From Chloroflexota bacterium (GTDB taxonomy: Bacteria > Chloroflexota > Anaerolineae > UBA4142): 17,224 nucleotides of DNA. The number at the start of each line of letters is the position of its first letter. Position 1 is the stretch's first letter. The notes under the pieces were generated by a model that was not told the DNA's origin, did not search any database, and saw only the letters and a program-made list of their open reading frames with translations. This document shows, in pieces, positions 12,065-17,224 of the stretch. The stretch lies in the NCBI GenBank assembly GCA_023380675.1, contig JAMCRS010000338.1:1-17224 (forward strand). Direction: 5' to 3'. A program made the position numbers and the translations under genes.

Positions 12065-13975
12065 ATGCCTGCGGACAGCCTGGTCGCTGACCCTTCGGCC
12101 AAACGCCTGAACGTGCTCGCGCTCCCGACTCGCACCACCTTGCTATTCTCGCTCATCGTCCTCGCCATCGGGCTTCCGGTCGCGTCCTCTCTCGAGAGCG
12201 GCTCGGGAATCGTCGGTCCATTTTTCGTTCTCGGGATGATCCTACTGACGCTCCGCGCCTTTCTCCGCCATCCAATCCTTCAACTCCGTCATTGCCTGGA
12301 GATCCAAACGAGTCAGCGCTACCCGTCCCTATTGCGGCGCTGGAATGAATTGGCAAAGTCCACTGCAGGAATCAATCCGCCGCGTCTGGTCCTGGAACAG
12401 CTTGGCTCGGCGGAACCCCATACCTTCGGCACATTCACACGCAAGTACATGGCGATGCCGGACCGGCTTGCGCCGGGGCTCGAGCGCGCACTGGAATCCA
12501 CACGCGACGGAGAACGGGCCAGCGGCGAAGCCGTGCTGCTGCACGAATTGGCGCACTTTGCTCATCACGACGTCTGGATGACATTCTTTGCCGAGAGTCT
12601 GCTCAAGGTGACGATCGCGTTCGTGACGCTCGATTTCTTCGTCAATGCGTTGTCCCCCTGGCTGTACAACGGCATCATTTCGTTCTTCGATTTCAGCAAG
12701 CTCTTCGCCCCGGAACTCGTTCAACTCGTCGCGGCCTCGGACCCCCAAATGGCACAAGTCCTGGTCAATCCCCCCCGCGTCCCGCCGGTGGTCTGGATGC
12801 GCTACGAGATATTCATCTTCACCGCCCATTGGCCGCTCGTTCTGGGCAGCATCGTCCTGCTCGTCCTTTACTGGCGCGCGCTGTTACGCACACGTGAGCT
12901 GTACGCCGACGCGCGTGTCGCCGAGTGGCAGGAAAGCGCACAGGGTTTATGGGGTGGGGTGTCGCTGGTGCAGATTCTGCTGATGACGGCGTCAAGCGGG
13001 GAAAGCCTGGGGGAAAAACTGGCGGCGTGGCGGGAGCGTCTGCTTTCGATCAGGCCGCCGGGTTGGAGCGCGCTAAGGCGGTGGCTGGACGTGCATCCGC
13101 GCCTGGAGGCTCGACGGCAGGCCCTGAGCGAACCCTTCAAGATCTACGGAGGCGACTGGGAGATCGCGTTGAGCGCGGGCGGAACGGTCGTCTTGGTCAA
13201 TTTGAGTCTCGGCTCGCTTTTTCTCTCGCGATTCACCCGCGGACCGAACAGCGCACCGCCATTTCTGATCGGGTTCGTCGTTCTATCTCTTTCGCTCTTG
13301 CCATTTCTGTGCCAGTACCCCGAAAGGCGCCGCGAGTTCACGCGCCGGGTCACCCGTACGGTCTTGGGCTTGACACTGATCAAGCTCATCCCCCAGCTCA
13401 CCCTCGCGCTGGTAATCACGATCGGCATTCTGGGCGATCCCGCCTTGATCGATCAAGCCGCCTACGCGCTTGTCCCGGGCGCAGGTGCAAATACTCCGCC
13501 CACGAGTGTTCCCGTCGAATTCGTTCTCGAGCAATTCGTCGTTCGCCCGGCTCTGCTGTTCGCTTGCGTCATGCCCGTCGTTCTGATGCTCTTCCTTTCG
13601 CTGGATGCAAGAATCAAACGGCGTATTCTGAGATGGTACAGCTCGCGTTTCGTCGTTCAGAATCCGGCGCGTGCGTTTATTACAGTTACCCTGCTGCTCG
13701 CGGCGGCCCTTGGCTTGATGCTTCTCCCCCTGCTGGACTGGCTGACAAATCCGACCGCACATGACCTGTTCGATCCGCTCACGCTCTTCGGGATGGCGCT
13801 GGGAACCCTCGGATCGATTGCGGCGGCGATTTGGTTTTCCGTCTTGGATCGCCGCCACGCCGATCGCTGTCCGCAATGCGGTGCGTCATCCAAGGGAGAC
13901 TATTGGCTCGGAAAAACGTGTGGCGCATGCGGCCAGACTTTTCATCCGCGGCTTTTGGCTCCCGGCACCGATTGA
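12065..13975 (+). CDS. Polytopic M48-type zinc metalloprotease with C-terminal zinc ribbon, module B
   Basis: 636 residues, starting 19 bp after the previous stop. Two N-terminal TM segments (TLLFSLIVLAIGLPVASSL; GIVGPFFVLGMILLTL) precede the zinc site H160-E161-L-A-H164 in AVLLHELAHFAHHD. The third ligand is Glu278, with Asp282, in RELYADARVAEW, as in M48 (HtpX/Ste24) peptidases. Between these lie TM segments LKVTIAFVTLDFFVNAL and PLVLGSIVLLVLYW. About six more TM segments follow up to residue ~595, many more than in HtpX. The C-terminus carries C602-x2-C605-x13-C619-x2-C622, a zinc ribbon. Being the last gene of a sigma/ZAS operon, it is a good candidate for the protease that responds to an envelope signal and destroys the anti-sigma proteins, as M56 BlaR1-type proteins do for repressors. 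That link is inference. The 3' end overlaps a convergent gene. Confidence 0.82.
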   Translation: MPADSLVADPSAKRLNVLALPTRTTLLFSLIVLAIGLPVASSLESGSGIVGPFFVLGMILLTLRAFLRHPILQLRHCLEIQTSQRYPSLLRRWNELAKSTAGINPPRLVLEQLGSAEPHTFGTFTRKYMAMPDRLAPGLERALESTRDGERASGEAVLLHELAHFAHHDVWMTFFAESLLKVTIAFVTLDFFVNALSPWLYNGIISFFDFSKLFAPELVQLVAASDPQMAQVLVNPPRVPPVVWMRYEIFIFTAHWPLVLGSIVLLVLYWRALLRTRELYADARVAEWQESAQGLWGGVSLVQILLMTASSGESLGEKLAAWRERLLSIRPPGWSALRRWLDVHPRLEARRQALSEPFKIYGGDWEIALSAGGTVVLVNLSLGSLFLSRFTRGPNSAPPFLIGFVVLSLSLLPFLCQYPERRREFTRRVTRTVLGLTLIKLIPQLTLALVITIGILGDPALIDQAAYALVPGAGANTPPTSVPVEFVLEQFVVRPALLFACVMPVVLMLFLSLDARIKRRILRWYSSRFVVQNPARAFITVTLLLAAALGLMLLPLLDWLTNPTAHDLFDPLTLFGMALGTLGSIAAAIWFSVLDRRHADRCPQCGASSKGDYWLGKTCGACGQTFHPRLLAPGTD

Positions 13976-14568
13976 ACCCCGTCCCGCCCCGAAATCTCCT
14001 TGAACAAAAGCACCGCAAGATGACCGACGAACGCCATGCCTCCGGTCACTGCCAGAAAGGAGAGCAGACAGACCGGCGTCACCAGGACCATCGAATCGCG
14101 AAGGGGCAGCGACGATAGGCGTTCGTATGTCTGGTAGCGCGCCATCGTGACGATCAAGCAGATCGGAAAGCCGAGCCATGCGGCCCCCAGCGCGATCGCG
14201 CTCGCATCCTGATAGATCAGGATCAAAAGCAGGCTGACGAGCATCCCCAGCAGCGTTCCAAACACCACGAGCGTGACCACCGCGTTCAAGTTGCGAAGAA
14301 GCGGACTCGGCGAGTCCCACAAATTCCACTGCCACTGTAGCCAGCCCTGCGCCGCGATGTGCGGCACCGCCAAAAGTCCGAGCCCGCGCCAGCGGCGTAA
14401 GAGGCTGGAAAATCGTAACGACAGCCCCAGTAGAGAGATCACGAAAAGGAGCAAAAGGCCCCAAGTTGCGCAGCCGTCGCGGACGTCGTCTGGCGCCAGC
14501 CAAAAGTAAAGCAGCACGACGGCGAGGCTAATCAAGAGGATCCTATTAACGTAGCGTTCTATCGGCAT
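13942..14568 (-). CDS. Hypothetical five-pass membrane protein
   Basis: 208 residues. The ATG at 14568 is preferred over a GTG two codons upstream because AGAGG lies five bases before it. Five hydrophobic segments are visible: ILLISLAVVLLYFWLA, WGLLLLFVISLLGLSL, VVTLVVFGTLLGMLVSLLLI, AIALGAAWLGFPICLIVTM and LVTPVCLLSFLAVTGGMAF. No family is recognised. Its last 34 bp overlap the 3' end of the M48 gene in convergent orientation, so the two transcripts are antisense there. Its only good upstream promoter is the one kept in the decayed duplicate at 14815-14842, giving a leader of about 240 bases with two hairpins. Confidence 0.65.
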   Translation of the reverse strand: MPIERYVNRILLISLAVVLLYFWLAPDDVRDGCATWGLLLLFVISLLGLSLRFSSLLRRWRGLGLLAVPHIAAQGWLQWQWNLWDSPSPLLRNLNAVVTLVVFGTLLGMLVSLLLILIYQDASAIALGAAWLGFPICLIVTMARYQTYERLSSLPLRDSMVLVTPVCLLSFLAVTGGMAFVGHLAVLLFKEISGRDGVQSVPGAKSRG

Positions 14569-14615
14569 TGCCACCTCTTGACGGACCGATAATCACATTT
14601 ACCCCACATTCAATC

Positions 14616-14649
14616 GGAGACTATGCGAGTCTCCCCGCCGGAGGCGGGG
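14616..14649. repeat. Two abutting perfect hairpins upstream of the five-pass membrane protein
   Basis: GGAGACT-ATGCG-AGTCTCC (14616-14634) and CCCCGCC-GGA-GGCGGGG (14633-14649) share two bases, so both stems cannot form completely at once. There is no T-tract on either strand, so neither looks like an ordinary terminator. They resemble REP-type palindromes. Confidence 0.6.
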
Positions 14650-14662
14650 CTTACCCCCTTAC

Positions 14663-14807
14663 TAACCAAAAGGTGAGCCAGTAGACGAAATATCCTGCGA
14701 GGGCCAGGATCACCCAATACGCCAGCTTGTATGCTGCGTACGGATCGGTTGGCGTCAGGTATTTATAGATGCGCCCGGCCCCGCGGTGCAGGGAACCTGG
14801 GAATAGA
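14663..14807 (-). pseudogene. Remnant of a duplicated PTPS-related membrane protein gene
   Basis: This stretch matches 3774-3916 of the 2037-4157 gene in the same orientation, including 61 identical bases (14711-14771 = 3822-3882). It has several substitutions and a 2-bp insertion near 14780 that shifts the frame. At 14807/14808 the copy jumps to the equivalent of 4193, having lost 276 bp that include the start codon and ribosome site. Similarity then continues through the promoter to about 14850. The rest of the gene is missing. The 563-bp gap 14569-15131 contains this remnant, its promoter, the hairpins at 14616-14649, and from 14850 on only the leader of the MFS gene. Confidence 0.85.
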
Positions 14808-14814
14808 TGGGGCA

Positions 14815-14842
14815 ATTATATCCTGAAAGACCGGGTAGACAA
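14815..14842 (-). promoter_or_regulatory. Duplicated sigma-70 promoter facing the five-pass membrane protein gene
   Basis: TTGTCT (14837-14842) and TATAAT (14815-14820) on the minus strand, 16 bases apart, identical in both hexamers and spacing to the promoter at 4200-4227. The gene it once served is gone. The next intact minus-strand gene downstream is 13942-14568, so it may now drive that gene. Confidence 0.65.
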
Positions 14843-15028
14843 AACGTCCAGCCGCCGGCGTCGTCGCGCGCGCCGCCCTTAAGAAAAACGCCGGTCGGGC
14901 ACGCATTCGGCCCTCATCCAAACGTGGTAGACCGCCTGCCGCGAAACAGGGAGACGATTGCAGGCGCCGCCGTCCATTCGTGCACTCGCCGAATCCGCAT
15001 TTCGCACGATGCCGCCGAACCTGGATTC

Positions 15029-15037
15029 TGGTATGCT
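15029..15037 (+). promoter_or_regulatory. Possible extended -10 promoter for the MFS gene
   Basis: TGGTATGCT reads as an extended -10 (TG-n-TATGCT). No convincing -35 is seen at the normal distance. A start near 15044 would leave a leader of about 88 bases before the GTG at 15132. Confidence 0.3.
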
Positions 15038-15131
15038 TCTCCCGACCGTTCGTGCAGAGCAGTCAAGCGGCGCTCTCGAGCGGTGTGGTACGGCAAACGG
15101 ATACCAAATCGACATTTAGATTGGAGCTCAT

Positions 15132-16409
15132 GTGACGGCAACCAGCCAAGTGGCGGATTTCAAGCGCAGCAATTCGCTGCTCAACGTATTCAAGGGACAC
15201 GATTTTGGATTGTTGTGGATCGGGCAGGGCGCTTCACTGTTGGGGGACCAGTTCTACTTGATCGCACTGCCGTGGCTGGTGCTGCAACTTACTGGCGACC
15301 CATTAGCTTTGGGACTAGTGCTGGCACTGGCCGGCTTGCCCCGCGCAGTCTTTATGCTGGTCGGCGGTGTCGTCACCGACCGCTGGTCGCCCCGCACCGT
15401 CATGCTCGTTTCCGACGTCATTCGCCTGGTTCTCGCGACGGTCATGGCGGTGTTGGTCTTTGCCGGATCGATGCAGTTGTGGATGCTTTACGTTCTGGCG
15501 CTGCTCTTCGGCAGCGTAGCCGGGTTCTTTTTGCCGGCCTCGAACTCGATCGTCCCGAAGCTGGTCAGCCCAGAGAGCTTGCAGGGAGCGAACGCCGCCT
15601 TTCAAGGCACGGCGCAGCTCTCGGTTTTCCTGGGACCGATGCTTGCCGGCACCTTGATTGCTTCCTTTGCGAGCCCGTCGCCCGGCGGGGCCGCCGACCT
15701 GATGGGCATCGGGATTGCCCTTGCGATCGACGCATTGTCGTTCGTCGTCTCGATCGTGACGCTGTGGATGATGAGTTATCGCGGCGCGCCCGCGAAACAG
15801 TCCGCGGGCATCCTCTCCGCCTTGCATGCCGGCATTGATTACGCGTGGTCGGATCCCGCCGTACGCATTCTGATGACGACGATGGTGGCGATCAACCTGT
15901 TCTTCGTCGGCCCAATGATGGTGGGTGTTCCCGTTTTGGCCGACACCAAGCTTGCCGAAGGCGCGGCCGCTTTCGGGGTCATCCTTTCGGCGCACGGCGG
16001 TGGAAACTTGGTCGGCTTTCTCCTGGCGGGCAGCCTGCCCAAGCCCCGGCGAATCGGGGGACTGGCGCTGGGCATGGTCGCTCTTTTCGGATTGAGCTTC
16101 CTGCTGTTCGCGTTCGTCGTGTGGACGCCGGTCGTGGCCGCCGCTTTCCTCCTGTTGGGGATCTGCAACGGATACATCAGCATTCTGTTCATCACCTGGC
16201 TGCAGGGCAAGACTCCGAAAGAGATGCTCGGTCGTATGATGAGTTTGTTCCTTTTCTCCAGTATCAGCCTCGTGCCGGTGTCCATGGCGATCTCAGGCGC
16301 GCTCATCAAGCTCAGTTTGGAAGGACTGTTCGTCGGCGCCGGCGTCCTGCTCATAGCCACGGCGCTGCTGGTCGCCCTGCAGCCCGCAGCCCGCGAGATG
16401 GAGATTTGA
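15132..16409 (+). CDS. MFS exporter (EntS / macrolide-efflux type)
   Basis: 425 residues. The GTG at 15132 has GGAG five bases upstream; an ATG at 15130 is in another frame and is followed at once by TGA. Twelve hydrophobic segments are expected for the family and the pattern fits. FKGHDFGLLWIGQGASLLGDQ is the typical N-terminus of the MFS_3 / enterobactin exporter-like group. Motif A appears as GGVVTDRWSPRT at about residues 78-90, and LPASNSIVPKLVSPESLQGANA is the family's loop sequence after TM4 (IVPKLV-x-PE-x-L-x-x-ANA). These are proton-driven drug or siderophore exporters. No other gene shares its transcript: a decayed gene lies upstream and a terminator downstream. The substrate cannot be predicted. 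Confidence 0.88.
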   Translation: MTATSQVADFKRSNSLLNVFKGHDFGLLWIGQGASLLGDQFYLIALPWLVLQLTGDPLALGLVLALAGLPRAVFMLVGGVVTDRWSPRTVMLVSDVIRLVLATVMAVLVFAGSMQLWMLYVLALLFGSVAGFFLPASNSIVPKLVSPESLQGANAAFQGTAQLSVFLGPMLAGTLIASFASPSPGGAADLMGIGIALAIDALSFVVSIVTLWMMSYRGAPAKQSAGILSALHAGIDYAWSDPAVRILMTTMVAINLFFVGPMMVGVPVLADTKLAEGAAAFGVILSAHGGGNLVGFLLAGSLPKPRRIGGLALGMVALFGLSFLLFAFVVWTPVVAAAFLLLGICNGYISILFITWLQGKTPKEMLGRMMSLFLFSSISLVPVSMAISGALIKLSLEGLFVGAGVLLIATALLVALQPAAREMEI

Positions 16410-16457
16410 TTACTGATCCTGGGTCACTTTTTTGCCCAATATCGACTGAACGTCAAA

Positions 16458-16484
16458 AGCCAGGCCATCCAGGCCTGGCTTTTT
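16458..16484. terminator. Rho-independent terminator after the MFS gene
   Basis: AGCCAGGCC, a five-base loop (ATCCA) and GGCCTGGCT form a perfect 9-bp stem followed by TTTT. AAA precedes the stem, so it could serve the minus strand as well. It lies 48 bp after the MFS stop. Confidence 0.9.
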
Positions 16485-16643
16485 AAATCCTCGCTCTCTT
16501 CCGCGCAGATCAGAATATCAAGGCGCTATAGGGCGCCCTTGCGGACCGATGGCCTTGCCTCAGAGCGCAAATCTCTTCGTCTGATGGCTGAGACGCCCTT
16601 TTGAGCGGGTTTCATGTCAATCGCGCTCACGCGCGATCGGAGC

Positions 16644-17177
16644 TCAGGATGCCACTCGATCCAACGCGGCCGCGAAAATTTCAAGCGCTTGATCGATCTG
16701 GTCCGCCGTGACGACCAGCGGCGGGATCCAGCGGATGGCGTTATCGTAGGTGCCGTAGGTCAACAGCATCAGGTTCTGTTCGAACGCGGCCTGGACCACC
16801 GCCTTGGTCGTTTCGGCATCCGGTTCCCCGTTCTTGGAGAACTCGGTAGCGACCATCAGGCCCAAGCCGCGCACATCGCCGATGGCCTTGAACTCCTTCT
16901 GGAGTCGGGTTAGTCCGCTCATGAGCTGCTTGCCTCGCGCCGCCGCATTCTCGATCAGTCTCTCTTCCTTCATCACCTGGATCGTCGCCACCGCCGCCGC
17001 ACAGGAGATCGCATTTCCGCCGAAGGTCCCGCCATGCCTTCCAGGCTTCCACCTTTCCATCAGCGCCTGAGTCGTCGCGAGCGCGCTGAGCGGCAGGCCC
17101 GACGCGATCCCCTTCGCCATGAGCAGGATATCGGGAAGGATGCCGAAATGCTCCGATATCAGCGTCCCCTCAGCCAT
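16644..17177 (-). pseudogene. Class-III aminotransferase, C-terminal part only (5' truncated)
   Basis: 177 residues are open from an ATG at 17177. SEHFGILPDILLMAKGIASGLPLSA contains the PLP-binding Lys22, followed by GRHGGTFGGNAISCAAAVAT, RGLGLMVATEF and NAIRWIPPLVVT, all typical of ornithine/acetylornithine/4-aminobutyrate aminotransferases. Family members have about 400-460 residues, and the N-terminal ~60% is absent. The expected residues before EHFG (a GRTGKxFA-like stretch) do not appear, and an in-frame TGA lies three codons upstream of the ATG. Similarity seems to start at about 17160, just where an inverted-repeat sequence begins. It is therefore most likely interrupted or truncated, and the missing part could lie beyond 17224. 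Confidence 0.75.
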
Positions 17178-17218
17178 TATGCTTCAGTTTCTATCGCCAA
17201 CTCGCAGAACAATATCGG
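17153..17218. repeat. Possible mobile-element end or palindromic insert bounded by CCGATAT / ATATCGG
   Basis: CCGATAT (17153-17159) and ATATCGG (17212-17218) are perfect inverted repeats 52 bp apart, located exactly where the aminotransferase similarity stops. It may be a small palindromic insert or the outer end of an insertion sequence. No transposase is visible in the six bases left. Confidence 0.35.
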
Positions 17219-17224
17219 CGTTTT

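Noticed and set aside
12925..13764. 279-codon frame inside the M48 gene
   Set aside because: Shifted-frame shadow of the M48 coding sequence without recognisable motifs.
14807..15838. 343-codon frame on the plus strand
   Set aside because: Mostly an out-of-frame reading of the MFS gene; the part before it reads the decayed duplicate.
16505..16637. Weak hairpins after the MFS terminator (AAGGCGC..., ATCGCG-loop-CGCGAT)
   Set aside because: Short stems without T-tracts; no support for a regulatory RNA or terminator.

Overview
The window is a GC-rich bacterial segment, apparently from a large soil or sediment-type genome. I suggest Chloroflexota as the likeliest phylum, with moderate to low certainty. 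The reasons are the multi-pass 'PTPS-related' glycosyltransferase-like protein, a TPR-CHAT protein encoded with sigma and zinc-finger genes, short HlyD-type adaptors, and dispersed stem-loop repeats of the GAAGCAATCTC type. No tRNA, rRNA, CRISPR array or intact transposase gene was seen.

Left part (1-4157): the 3' part of an HlyD-family efflux adaptor, a 531-bp gap filled mainly by a two-copy stem-loop repeat, and a second, unusually short HlyD-like adaptor. Convergent to these is a 706-aa polytopic membrane protein of glycosyltransferase type on the minus strand.

Centre (4158-13975): two sigma/zinc-finger/protease modules in tandem on the plus strand. Module A is a sigma-70-like factor, a zinc-finger anti-sigma-like protein, and a 1094-aa TPR-CHAT cysteine peptidase. 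Module B is a second sigma factor, two zinc-finger anti-sigma-like proteins, and a 636-aa polytopic M48-type metalloprotease with a C-terminal zinc ribbon, in one tight operon. The zinc-finger proteins of A and B align over their N-terminal regions, and all three share a short motif (P-x-x-[DN]-L-x-F-L) after the finger. Between the modules lies a minus-strand gene for a 64-aa secreted peptide. My reading, which is inference, is that each module couples a protease to release of a sigma factor from its inhibitor: a soluble TPR-CHAT sensor in A and a membrane metalloprotease in B.

Right part (13942-17224): a minus-strand five-pass membrane protein, whose 3' end overlaps the M48 gene, then a decayed, internally deleted duplicate of the left-hand membrane protein gene that keeps its strong promoter. 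After that come an MFS exporter with a clear terminator, and the C-terminal part of a class-III aminotransferase cut off near the window end beside an inverted-repeat sequence. The duplicate means that the whole central cassette lies between two direct repeats about 10.9 kb apart.
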